Below are positions 8,758-17,602 of a stretch of DNA of 63,804 nucleotides, one piece after another. The notes beneath the pieces were generated by a model. The model was not told where the DNA came from. It searched no databases and was given only the letters and a program-made list of their open reading frames with translations. Source of the stretch: Bacteroidota bacterium (lineage in GTDB: Bacteria; Bacteroidota; Bacteroidia; Chitinophagales; Chitinophagaceae). Position numbers and translations under genes: made by a program. The stretch is taken from contig JABDFX010000009.1 in assembly GCA_013286315.1 (NCBI GenBank), positions 347 to 64,150 of the forward strand, in the 5' to 3' direction. The stretch's first letter is position 1. Each line of letters opens with the position of its first letter.

Positions 8758-10596
8758 ATGCGTGCAAATAATATTGACCCTGAACGGCAGCATTCTTTCA
8801 TCAGTTTGATGATATGGGCGATCAGTCTGTCCAGATATTATCTGAAATGGGTGGTCATTATTCTTTTAGCCATGCTGGTGGAAGCAGTGATGAGTGTTGC
8901 TACGCCCTGGCCACTTAAAATCATTATTGATGATGTAGTTGCACATGGCACGCTCCCCCACTGGCTTCAGTGGTTACATGTTTTTGTCCCATTACAAAGT
9001 AAAGTAGCCATGGCCGCCGTTGTGGCCCTGGGATTTGTTCTCATCAACGCCATCGGATCACTGGCGGGCTTTATTAACAGCTATTATAATGAAAATGTTG
9101 CGCAACACATCGCCAATGATCTTCGCAGACGAATATATCATCACCTGCAGCACCTTTCTCTCTCTTACTACGACACACATCAGACTGGCAAACTTCTTAG
9201 TACGATTACTGCCGATGTTTCGACCATCCAGGATTTTGCTTCGTCCACTTTGTTAACCATTCTCGTGGATGCCATGACCATTTGCGGAATGCTCGTTCTG
9301 ATGTTTTACCTGGATACCGGTTTTACTCTGGCAGCACTGGCCGTTACACCTTTTTTACTTCTGTTTGTCGCCCGATTTAAAAGGGTAATGAAGAAAGCTA
9401 CCAGGGAGGTCAGGAAGGATCAGAGTAATATGCTGGTTGTTTTACAACAGGGTCTTGAATCTATACGGGCAGTAAATGCTTTCGGGCGGCATGATCTGGA
9501 AGAAGATAAACTGAAACAGGTCAGCAAGGAAACCATGGATGCCGCACTCAAGGCCAGGAGAGTAAAATCCGTACTTTCTCCCGTAGTAACGATTGTGGTT
9601 TCTCTCTGTATCGGTCTCGTGCTCTGGCGTGGAACGGACCTTATTTTTGCAAAAACGATGACGGTTGGAGCGTTGACCGTTTTTATCTGGTATATGAACA
9701 AATTTTTTAGTCCTGTACAGGATCTTGCCAAAATGACCAGTACCATAGCACAGGCCACGGTCGCGCTGGAAAGAATACAGTCAATCCTGGATACCAAACC
9801 ACTCATTCTTTATTCAAAGGGCAGGGAACCCGGCAAACTGAACGGGGATATTGTTTTTGACAGGGTCTTTTTTTCTTATAATCCGAAATTCCCTGTTCTG
9901 AGTAACATAAATTTCGAAATAAAATGTGGCCAGCGGATAGGAATTGTCGGACCCACCGGCGGCGGCAAGTCAACGATCGTAAGCCTGATCGCACGATTTT
10001 ATGATCCGACCGGAGGGCGGGTTCTCATTGATGGAACTGATATTACTGATTTCCGGCTGGACAGTTTACGCGGACAAATAGGATTTGTTTTACAGGATAC
10101 GGCTCTTTTTTATGGATCTGTCAGAGAGAATATTGCTTATGGAAGACCGAATGCAACAGAGGAAGACATAATCAATGCTGCAAAACTTTCCAATGCACAT
10201 GAATTTATTATGGATATGCCTTTTGGTTACGATACCATTGTAGGAGAAAGGGGTATTACGCTGTCAGGCGGCCAACGACAGCGGATCGGTATAGCCAGAG
10301 CCGTCGTGCGGAATTCACCGATTCTTATTTTGGATGAACCAACGGCCGCCCTGGACACGGAGTCTGAAAAAGAGGTCATGGAAGCTTTAGAAAACCTGAT
10401 GCAGGGAAGAACGGTTATTATTATTGCACACCGCCTGTCCACAATTCGGGATGCGGACAAAATTATCGTTTTAAATAAAGGTATGATCATGGAAGAAGGC
10501 ACCCATGATGAGTTGATGGCAAGAGGTAAAATGTATTCCGACCTGTGCAAGGTACAGGCATGGTCCGACCATTCCGTAATCCATACAGATATTTGA
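8758..10596 (+). CDS. ABC exporter, fused permease and ATPase (MsbA-like type)
   Basis: 612 residues. An N-terminal six-helix exporter domain (about 25-330) precedes the ATPase. The ATPase shows Walker A GPTGGGKST, the Q-loop in FVLQDTALFYGS, signature LSGGQRQRIGIARAVV, Walker B ILILDEPTAALD and the H-loop IIIAHRL. It works as a dimer in the inner membrane and exports lipid, drug or peptide. It starts 19 bp after the cyclase gene and is probably in the same transcript. The reading ends 5 bp from the stop of the convergent HD/PycTM gene. Substrate cannot be told from sequence. Confidence 0.95.
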   Translation: MRANNIDPERQHSFISLMIWAISLSRYYLKWVVIILLAMLVEAVMSVATPWPLKIIIDDVVAHGTLPHWLQWLHVFVPLQSKVAMAAVVALGFVLINAIGSLAGFINSYYNENVAQHIANDLRRRIYHHLQHLSLSYYDTHQTGKLLSTITADVSTIQDFASSTLLTILVDAMTICGMLVLMFYLDTGFTLAALAVTPFLLLFVARFKRVMKKATREVRKDQSNMLVVLQQGLESIRAVNAFGRHDLEEDKLKQVSKETMDAALKARRVKSVLSPVVTIVVSLCIGLVLWRGTDLIFAKTMTVGALTVFIWYMNKFFSPVQDLAKMTSTIAQATVALERIQSILDTKPLILYSKGREPGKLNGDIVFDRVFFSYNPKFPVLSNINFEIKCGQRIGIVGPTGGGKSTIVSLIARFYDPTGGRVLIDGTDITDFRLDSLRGQIGFVLQDTALFYGSVRENIAYGRPNATEEDIINAAKLSNAHEFIMDMPFGYDTIVGERGITLSGGQRQRIGIARAVVRNSPILILDEPTAALDTESEKEVMEALENLMQGRTVIIIAHRLSTIRDADKIIVLNKGMIMEEGTHDELMARGKMYSDLCKVQAWSDHSVIHTDI

Positions 10597-10601
10597 TCCA
10601 A

Positions 10602-11837
10602 TTAAAGGAAAAAGGAAATAATATAGGCAACCACTACGCTGGCAGTGCCATACATAAATATATTATATGAGGAACGTAACAGGCGAAACTTGCGACCCAG
10701 AATTTGTCCCTGCGCATAAATGTCCCGGATCAGGTTATCATAAAGGAAATCACTGTCATCCATCATTTGTTTCATACCATATTCAAAATCCACCAGGGGC
10801 ATTTTGAAGAAATTTCCAAAAAATAACAGATCCACTTTTTTATTTTGAACATCTTCCATGGAAAATTTTCCCTTCATTATTCCCGGTCTGGTAGCCAGAA
10901 CAGAATAAATGATAGTAAAGACGTTTACAAAAAGCAATAATACTGTTGGAATGAAGAGTTTAGGGATCAATACGAACTTTCCGATAATTAATCCAATGCC
11001 CAGGGAAATCAAAATGGAATTTACAGAAATCATAATGAAGGCCTTGTTGTCAGCCATTACACTTAAATTCAGATGATTTGAAGAGGAGTTCCTGAAAACG
11101 GTTTCCACTCCGCTGAGATGATGTTTCGACTTATATTTCCAGTCCGGTGGATGTATTACATGCTGGTGGTGCCTGTTCCCCCCCGGGTCGATTAAATTAT
11201 TTTTCTGATGAGGACTTTCAAAATGCGTTTGCTTATTCAGATGCTTTACCCCGTGCAGGCTTGTAATTGCCTTCAGGTTTTCTTCCTTGGTTTTATTCAG
11301 GAGATCCTGGCAAAATGATGTTTGAAACTGATGGTTTTGAAGTAATGAAAGGGTCCTGGATCTCCATACAGCACCCTTGATTTTTTCGCTTGTCACGGCT
11401 TCTGCTTCCTTACGCCTGAGTTTATTATACTCGAAAAAATAAGGAGAGCCCAAATAAAAGGAAACTGCGTCACAAACTATTTTTTCATTCAGCGTAACAG
11501 GTTGCCGCAACCCTTTTGCTGCCAAAATACAATTTTTAATCTCCTCCTTTTCAGCATCGTTCATTTCCAGGCTATCCAACAGGCTATCAGAAGGGCTTGT
11601 CGTTTTCATTTCGCCGTTTTCCGAAGAAATTTGTTCGAGGTCGTATAACCAGAGGGCTGCACAAACGATAAAATAATTTTTATCATCCAGCTTAAAGTGG
11701 TCGTTCATCCTTTTTACAGACTCAAGTAAACGGCCGGTATGTGCCAGGTTGTGGTAAAATAGCCTGTCATCGGCTTTGTCCACGTATAGCTGCATAGCCC
11801 GGGCAGATAATTTAGTTAAGGATTCAGGATAAGACAT
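10602..11837 (-). CDS. HD-like domain plus PycTM-like membrane domain (Pycsar-effector-family protein)
   Basis: 411 residues. Residues 1-185 resemble an HD phosphohydrolase: YHNLAHT at 28-34 and a helix where the HD dyad should be, but it reads WLYD (63-66), so the metal-binding His is Tyr. The later DAD(L) motif reads CDAVSFYLG (122-130). Residues 200-245 are a His-rich linker. The C-terminal part (about 262-411) matches the PycTM/DUF5706 pattern: ADNKAFIMISVNSI, ATRPGIMKG, FFGNFF, FEYGMKQMMDDSDFLYDNLI, RDIYAQGQILGRKFRLLRSSY, with three to four membrane helices. Such proteins can act as cyclic-nucleotide-triggered membrane effectors, but many relatives stand alone and their role is unknown. 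No Pycsar cyclase is in the same operon. Confidence 0.75.
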   Translation of the reverse strand: MSYPESLTKLSARAMQLYVDKADDRLFYHNLAHTGRLLESVKRMNDHFKLDDKNYFIVCAALWLYDLEQISSENGEMKTTSPSDSLLDSLEMNDAEKEEIKNCILAAKGLRQPVTLNEKIVCDAVSFYLGSPYFFEYNKLRRKEAEAVTSEKIKGAVWRSRTLSLLQNHQFQTSFCQDLLNKTKEENLKAITSLHGVKHLNKQTHFESPHQKNNLIDPGGNRHHQHVIHPPDWKYKSKHHLSGVETVFRNSSSNHLNLSVMADNKAFIMISVNSILISLGIGLIIGKFVLIPKLFIPTVLLLFVNVFTIIYSVLATRPGIMKGKFSMEDVQNKKVDLLFFGNFFKMPLVDFEYGMKQMMDDSDFLYDNLIRDIYAQGQILGRKFRLLRSSYNIFMYGTASVVVAYIISFFL

Positions 11838-12043
11838 ATGTCAGATTTCTGTATTAAGCGGTGTCAGTACATTTAATACAAAAGTGATTTTCAATTATTT
11901 GACAGCCGATCGGGAATAATTAGAAATGTAGGATATTTCTGTTTCTTTTCCAATACCTGGGATATTTGGTGTAACTTAATTATGAGATTTCCCTTTTTAT
12001 TTCTTTCACGATAACCTTTATTCCTAACCTACAATCCCAAAAA

Positions 12044-13078
12044 ATGAAGCCTTTTTTATTTGCAATCTGGCTGTTCTGCACAACCGCCATTCAAATTGCA
12101 AATGGTCAGTCTTCGACCATAGACAGATATGCTTTTTTTAAAGATACTTCATTGCTCAATGCAACCCTGGTGGTGAATTTGACAAAAATTCTAAACCACA
12201 ATAATAAAAAAGGATTTGACATGACCGGCACTTTCATTACCACACTGCCGGACGGAACGAAAGTGAATGACCAGATTCTGGTGGAAAAAAGGGGTCATAT
12301 GAGAAGTGATTTTTGTTATGTTCCCCCCGTAAAACTCATTTTCAATTATAAGGATTCTGCAAAATTGTATTACCTGAAATCTATGAAACTGGTCAGCGAA
12401 TGCAAAGTGTCGCAGGACCATGAGCAGTATTTATTTAAAGAATATCTGTGCTATAAGATATACAATTTATTATGCACTAAAAGTTTCCAGGTAAGATTGC
12501 TGAATATAAAATGGGAAGACACGGTCGGCAAAAAGAAAACCATTAATGCATATGGATTTCTGCTTGAAGACCTGAAGGATCTTGCTGCCCGTAATAAATG
12601 TTCCGAATGGAAAAGAAACAAGCTTACCACTGAGCAAACAGACAGGCGTCAGATGACCATGGTTGCCATTTTCGAATATATGATTGGAAATACTGACTGG
12701 GCGGTAACGGTGGAGCACAACACCAGGCTGATTCTGTCCAGAGATGATACCTTATCAAAACCATATGTCGTGCCATATGATTTTGATTATTCCGGGCTTG
12801 TAAATACATACTATTCGATTCCGGATGAGAAACTTGAGATTGAATCGGTGACAGAACGGGTATACCGTGGTTTTCCCCGTTCGATGCCTGAGTTGCAAAC
12901 TGTACTGGATACATTCAGGAGTCAGAAGAAAAACATCTATGATCTGATCAACAATTTCAACTACCTCACTCCGAAAAGCAAAAAAGAGATGATCGCCTAC
13001 CTGTCGGGTTTCTATGATATGATTGAAAACCCGAAGCTGGTAAAGTCTAATTTTATCGACAGGGCAAGATTGGAATAA
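12044..13078 (+). CDS. Exported protein with CotH/kinase-like features, function unknown
   Basis: 344 residues with a clear signal peptide (MKPFLFAIWLFCTTAIQIANGQ). The middle reads LVEKRGHMRSDFC and KLIFNYKDS, like the N-lobe strand and basic residues of CotH-type atypical kinases. GNTDWAVTVEHN followed by VPYDFDYSG resembles the catalytic N/D loop and the metal-binding DFD of CotH or HipA folds. This suggests a secreted or periplasmic protein kinase-like enzyme, but the resemblance is by eye only. It stands alone in its strand run, with 200 bp upstream that holds no obvious gene. A non-catalytic exported protein of unknown function is the alternative. Confidence 0.6.
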   Translation: MKPFLFAIWLFCTTAIQIANGQSSTIDRYAFFKDTSLLNATLVVNLTKILNHNNKKGFDMTGTFITTLPDGTKVNDQILVEKRGHMRSDFCYVPPVKLIFNYKDSAKLYYLKSMKLVSECKVSQDHEQYLFKEYLCYKIYNLLCTKSFQVRLLNIKWEDTVGKKKTINAYGFLLEDLKDLAARNKCSEWKRNKLTTEQTDRRQMTMVAIFEYMIGNTDWAVTVEHNTRLILSRDDTLSKPYVVPYDFDYSGLVNTYYSIPDEKLEIESVTERVYRGFPRSMPELQTVLDTFRSQKKNIYDLINNFNYLTPKSKKEMIAYLSGFYDMIENPKLVKSNFIDRARLE

Positions 13079-13145
13079 TCATTCCGCCGATCCATCGTGA
13101 TCTTGCCGTCTGCTGAAAGCACTGAAAAATCATCCCTGTTATGAA

Positions 13146-14576
13146 ATGAGAACCGCCGACGAGATTAAAAAAATCATACTTGACAAGGCAAAAACCGATA
13201 ACAGGATCAGGGCCGTTCTTTTGAATGGTTCCAGGGCTGATCAGAAACGACCACCGGATGTTCTCCAGGATTTTGATATCGTATATATCGTTCATCAGAT
13301 GGATTCTTTCATCGCTGACCATGACTGGACTTCCATTTTTGGAGAGAAACTTATTTGGCAGATGCCTGACGAAATGGAGCTCTTCAGCCAGAAGGAGAAA
13401 TTATCTGATTCCTTTCATTATTTAATGCTTTATAAAGATGGACATCGGATCGACCTGACCCTGTTTCCCATGGAGCAGTTTGAAACCCGGTTTACCCCTG
13501 ATAGTCTGACCGTCGTCTGGCTTGACAAGGACAGGTTATTTGAAAACATTGAACCGGCAACCGATAGAGACTACCGGGTACAAAGGCCCACTGAGAAAGA
13601 GTTCAGAGATGCCTGTAATGAATTCTGGTGGGTTTCTACCTATATAGCCAAGGGCCTGGTGAGACAGGAAATTTCCTATGCCAAAGCAATGATGGAGGGC
13701 CCTGTCAGGAAAATGTTTTTAAAAATGACAGAATGGTATATCGGCACAAAAACTGACTTCTCCGTTTCTCCTGGTCTGCATGGTAAATATGTAAGACAAT
13801 ATTTATCAGATGATGAATATACCAGTTGGTTAAAAACTTACCCGGATGCGAAAAGTAAAAATATTTGGAATGCACTCTTCCTGATGACAGGAATATTTAA
13901 AACATTCAATCGTCATATTGCAGAAAAATTACATTTCAGTTACAATGCCAGTGAACAGGACAATGTGATTTCCTATTTGCAGGAGCAGCACGAAAAAGCC
14001 GAAGGAATTATCATTCTCAAAGGAAAATCGATTGCACTTATACCGGTTGAAGAAAAATATCTGGATGAGCTGTTATCATTTTCTGCTAACCCGGTGATCT
14101 GGGAACATTTACCGAAGGAAATTTTCAGCCCGGAAGAATTATTGCAATGGTATCAGCAAACCAGGGAAGATGAAGCGACGGGTAAAGCGATTCCCTTCCT
14201 GATTCAGGATATTCAAACCCTGGAAATTATGGGCAGTACCAGGATTCTTGATTTGGACACTGCTAACCGGAAAGCTGAAATTGGATGGACTTGGATCAAT
14301 CCAAAATATTTCGGTACTAAAATAAATACGGAGGCGAAACTGCTGTTGCTGAATTATGCATTTACAGTACTCCGGTTAAACCGTATTCAGTTCCGGGCCG
14401 ACGAAAGAAATATACGTTCCCGGCGGGCAATCTTAAAACTCGGGGCAACTTTTGAAGCCGTATTGCGAAATTTTAAACAAAGAAGGGATGGATCTGTGGG
14501 TAATGCTTTTCTATACAGTATTCTCTCTTCGGAATGGGAACTGATTGAAAAAAGGCTCAGGGAACAGCTGGAATGA
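13146..14576 (+). CDS. Fusion: ANT(6)-like aminoglycoside nucleotidyltransferase + GNAT acetyltransferase
   Basis: 476 residues in one uninterrupted frame. Residues 1 to about 290 match streptomycin 6-adenylyltransferases (AadE/ANT(6)): LLNGSRADQ (25-33) with the following QDFDIVYIV (41-49) forms the nucleotidyltransferase GS...DxD motif, and HRIDLTLFP carries the third acidic residue. The normal family length is about 290-300. From about 296 a RimJ/RimL-like GNAT domain follows (GKSIALIPVEEKYLDELL, EIGWTWINPKYFG, FRADERNIRSRRAILKLGA). Both halves look complete. A bifunctional antibiotic-modifying or resistance-like enzyme is the obvious inference; activity on aminoglycosides is untested. The stop directly abuts the stop of the convergent gene. 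Confidence 0.85.
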   Translation: MRTADEIKKIILDKAKTDNRIRAVLLNGSRADQKRPPDVLQDFDIVYIVHQMDSFIADHDWTSIFGEKLIWQMPDEMELFSQKEKLSDSFHYLMLYKDGHRIDLTLFPMEQFETRFTPDSLTVVWLDKDRLFENIEPATDRDYRVQRPTEKEFRDACNEFWWVSTYIAKGLVRQEISYAKAMMEGPVRKMFLKMTEWYIGTKTDFSVSPGLHGKYVRQYLSDDEYTSWLKTYPDAKSKNIWNALFLMTGIFKTFNRHIAEKLHFSYNASEQDNVISYLQEQHEKAEGIIILKGKSIALIPVEEKYLDELLSFSANPVIWEHLPKEIFSPEELLQWYQQTREDEATGKAIPFLIQDIQTLEIMGSTRILDLDTANRKAEIGWTWINPKYFGTKINTEAKLLLLNYAFTVLRLNRIQFRADERNIRSRRAILKLGATFEAVLRNFKQRRDGSVGNAFLYSILSSEWELIEKRLREQLE

Positions 14577-15443
14577 TTATTTATTTAATTCTTCCACAAG
14601 ATTTGCCAGAACGGATTCTGTGATCACGTCATACCGGTGATCTTTAAAATACTTATTTATGGCGTGAATTTGCGAAGCAAATGTTTTCTTGATCGATTTT
14701 CTGGTCAACTCGAAAATTGCCCATTCTTCCTTTCTTTCATCCACCATATAATATGTTTCGATATCCTGGTATTCATCATAATCCTTTCCATCGGTAATAT
14801 ATCCGTTTGTCTTTTGATTTGCGTTGATGAAAATATTTTTAAATAATTTATAGCAGGAATATTTTGATCCCTTATTGATGACCTGAAAAAATTCATTTGA
14901 GCTTATCAAAGGTACCCGCATGAAAATATATCCTCCCTTGTCCAATTTAAGACAGAAGGAGTTGACCAGTTCCCTGTCCACTGCGATGGGTGATTCTTTG
15001 TCTTTTTTTAATAAAAGATTACCGGTTACTTTATCATAGTTATACAGAAACTCTTTTTTATTGACTATTCCGTAAGACCGGGTAACCACCAGGCCGGGCA
15101 CGTATAAAGGAATCAGGAAGGGGGAACCATGGGTTACTTCCTTATGGTAAACGGAGGGCAGGAATTTGTCATAACTGCTGTTGTCCTGTTCATATACTCC
15201 CGGGTTGGCCAGAATCGGTATAACCAGCCGGTGCTCTTCACCCAAATGAGAGATGTTATTTTTTTCAAACTCTGATATATTCAATACCAGGGTATCTGCA
15301 GAAACATAGTCCACCATTAATCTGAAAAGAAATGAATCCAGGCTTACGGCAACTCGTTTCGATGTATCATTGTTTATTTGAGCGACAGAGCTTCCGGATA
15401 AAAACAGGATAATAGAAATCGAAAGGAGAAATTTAGATTTCAT
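14577..15443 (-). CDS. Exported protein of unknown function
   Basis: About 288 residues from the ATG at 15443; an in-frame TTG 6 bp further upstream is a less likely start. The N-terminus MKSKFLLSISIILFLSGSSVAQ is a signal peptide cleaved after VAQ. The mature part has mixed charge, no transmembrane segment, and no motif I recognise. It contains a long stretch with many Tyr and Asn (ITDGKDYDEYQDIETYYMVDE). It is probably a periplasmic or surface protein of the kind common in Bacteroidota. It is convergent with the fusion resistance-like gene with no gap between stops, and divergent from the hexosaminidase gene. Confidence 0.7.
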   Translation of the reverse strand: MKSKFLLSISIILFLSGSSVAQINNDTSKRVAVSLDSFLFRLMVDYVSADTLVLNISEFEKNNISHLGEEHRLVIPILANPGVYEQDNSSYDKFLPSVYHKEVTHGSPFLIPLYVPGLVVTRSYGIVNKKEFLYNYDKVTGNLLLKKDKESPIAVDRELVNSFCLKLDKGGYIFMRVPLISSNEFFQVINKGSKYSCYKLFKNIFINANQKTNGYITDGKDYDEYQDIETYYMVDERKEEWAIFELTRKSIKKTFASQIHAINKYFKDHRYDVITESVLANLVEELNK

Positions 15444-15513
15444 AAGCAAGCAGTTACTTAAAGTTAATTAATTTGCCTGGTTTGATCATATTTTTAATAT
15501 CAAAAACAAAGCC

Positions 15514-17160
15514 ATGAAATGCTTGCTCTTTGGCCTTTTACTATGCTGTTTTACTGCAGTTGCACAGGTAAATATCATACCGCAGCCTGTGTCGGTTAAA
15601 TTATCCGGGACGAATGGGAAATTTACTTTGCGACCGGATACCCAAATCATAGTGGAGGGAAGTGGCCTCGAAAATTCAATAAATTTCTTTAACAGTTATT
15701 TGAAAGCATATTATGGTTTTGCATTGGAAACCGCTTCTGTGCCGAAGGGGAATAATAATCTGACGTTGAATTTTGAAAGAATGGATGATTCGATCCCGGG
15801 CGCCTACTATTTATCCGTGGATAAAAAGGGGATCTATATTGCCGGGGATAATGAAACGGGGGTTTTCTATGCTATTCAATCACTGATTCAATTGCTTCCG
15901 ATGGCCGCCGGCGGAAAACAACTTTCCATTCCCTATGTTGAAATCAGTGACAGACCCCGGTTTGCTTATCGCGGGCTGATGCTGGATGTAGGCCGTCATA
16001 TGATGCCGGTTCCTTTTATAAAAAAATTCATTGATTATCTCGCGATGCATAAAATGAATGAATTCCACTGGCATTTAACCGAAGATCAGGGCTGGCGCAT
16101 TGAGATTAAAAAATATCCCCGTCTTACGGAAGTAGGCGCCTGGCGTGACGGAACAGTAATAGGTAAAAGGCCATGGAAGGGGAACGACAATATCCGCTAT
16201 GGTGGTTTTTATACCCAGGACCAGGTCAGGGAGATAGTAGCCTATGCATCCAAGAGATATATTACAGTCATTCCCGAAATAGAAATGCCCGGCCATGGCA
16301 GTGCAGCCATTGCCGCCTATCCCTGGCTCAGCTGTTTTCCGAATGAGAAAACAAATATCCCCGACAGCCTGCTCTCGGAAGAAGGGAGAAAAACAAACGG
16401 TAAATTGGTTTATGAAAAATGGGGAGTGGCGGAAGATGTATTCTGCGCAGGAAATGACAGCGTCTTCGAATTTCTTCAGAACGTAATCGATGAAATCATT
16501 CCCCTGTTCCCTTCACAATATATTCATGTGGGTGGTGACGAATGTCCGAAAACAAATTGGAAAAGATGTCCGCAATGCCAAAAAAGGATCCGGGATCTTG
16601 GCCTGAAAGATGAGCACGAGTTACAAAGTTATTTTATTCAGAGAATGGAAAAATATATAAACAGTAAAGGAAAAACGCTGATCGGATGGGATGAGATTCT
16701 GGAAGGCGGGCTCGCACCGAACGCCGTCGTAATGAGCTGGCGGGGAGAAAAAGGAGGTATTGAGGCGGCAAAACAAAAACATACAGTCATTATGACTCCG
16801 ACCACATATGTTTACCTTGATTATTCACAAGCGAAACATGAGGATTCTCTCGTTATCGGCGGATACCTGCCCCTGGAAAAGGTATACCAATATGAACCCA
16901 TCCCGCCCGTATTATCGGCTGATGATGGCCGGTATATCCTCGGTGCTCAGGCCAATATCTGGACTGAATACATGACCAGCCCGTCGAAAGTAGAGTATAT
17001 GATATTCCCGAGAGTAGATGCACTTAGTGAAGTGCTGTGGAGTCCAAAGTCGGCTAAAAACTGGATGGATTTCAAAAAGAGATTGCCTTACCAGTTTGAA
17101 CGGTACAATCTTTGGGCGACCCATTATTTTAGTGATTCGTCTGAGTACGATACACGATGA
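15514..17160 (+). CDS. Beta-N-acetylhexosaminidase, GH20
   Basis: 548 residues with a signal peptide (MKCLLFGLLLCCFTAVAQ). An N-terminal GH20b-like domain (about 20-145) precedes the TIM barrel, which starts at RFAYRGLMLDVGRHM. HWHLTEDQGWRIEI (185-198) lines the active site. The catalytic pair is D342-E343 in HVGGDECPK: Asp polarises the substrate acetamido group and Glu is the acid. Trp residues in VMSWRG and ANIWTEY complete the pocket. It releases terminal GlcNAc or GalNAc from chitin oligomers or glycans in the periplasm or at the surface. The rhamnosidase gene follows on the same strand, with a small minus-strand gene between them. Confidence 0.95.
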   Translation: MKCLLFGLLLCCFTAVAQVNIIPQPVSVKLSGTNGKFTLRPDTQIIVEGSGLENSINFFNSYLKAYYGFALETASVPKGNNNLTLNFERMDDSIPGAYYLSVDKKGIYIAGDNETGVFYAIQSLIQLLPMAAGGKQLSIPYVEISDRPRFAYRGLMLDVGRHMMPVPFIKKFIDYLAMHKMNEFHWHLTEDQGWRIEIKKYPRLTEVGAWRDGTVIGKRPWKGNDNIRYGGFYTQDQVREIVAYASKRYITVIPEIEMPGHGSAAIAAYPWLSCFPNEKTNIPDSLLSEEGRKTNGKLVYEKWGVAEDVFCAGNDSVFEFLQNVIDEIIPLFPSQYIHVGGDECPKTNWKRCPQCQKRIRDLGLKDEHELQSYFIQRMEKYINSKGKTLIGWDEILEGGLAPNAVVMSWRGEKGGIEAAKQKHTVIMTPTTYVYLDYSQAKHEDSLVIGGYLPLEKVYQYEPIPPVLSADDGRYILGAQANIWTEYMTSPSKVEYMIFPRVDALSEVLWSPKSAKNWMDFKKRLPYQFERYNLWATHYFSDSSEYDTR

Positions 17161-17186
17161 GAAAATAAAAACAGAAAGGATCCTTC

Positions 17187-17456
17187 TTAAGATTCCAGTT
17201 TTGATTTTTCTTTAAAAAGGGTAAATGAGTATTTTTTACCCGTCGTCGCTGCAGCCAGTGAGACAAGGGTAGTTGTATCGACCAGACTTTTATTGCTGTT
17301 TGTATTAAAAACAAAAGTTGAGTCTGATCCGCCGGCCGCATTCTTTCTGGTTTCAGGAACAGGATTGAAGGAGTTTTTTTTCATCTCCCTGGAAAGAACC
17401 GCATAATCTTTTTCATTGGCTCCCTGCAGGCGGATGGATGTAATGAATTTTGGCAT
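17187..17456 (-). CDS. Small protein of unknown function (possible GhoS/DUF2622-like fold)
   Basis: 89 residues, no signal peptide. The start MPKFITSIRLQGANEKDY then LSREMKKNSF looks like the first strand and helix of a small ferredoxin-like protein of the DUF2622/GhoS type, judged by eye only. The second half is Ser/Thr-rich with strands (STFVFNTNSNKSL, KKYSFTLFKEK). It lies alone on the minus strand between two glycosidase genes and has codon use like its neighbours. Function is unknown; a toxin-antitoxin role should not be assumed, since no partner gene is present. Confidence 0.6.
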   Translation of the reverse strand: MPKFITSIRLQGANEKDYAVLSREMKKNSFNPVPETRKNAAGGSDSTFVFNTNSNKSLVDTTTLVSLAAATTGKKYSFTLFKEKSKLES

Positions 17457-17602
17457 ATGAAAGGTTTTAAATGATAACTAGGGGGTACAAATGTAGCGAG
17501 TAGTTATTATCATAAAATGAACGGAATGCGAATTTTTCGTGAAGATGGTGGCCGGATCGCGCGAATTAGGGTTATTTTGGCAGTGCGAAGTAAAATCCTG
17601 TC

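Noticed and set aside
10602-11837. A Pycsar anti-phage operon
   Set aside because: The cyclase at 7695 has adenylate-type base residues, is on the opposite strand and 2 kb away, and the HD site of the effector-like protein is degenerate. PycTM-like proteins often stand alone in Bacteroidota.
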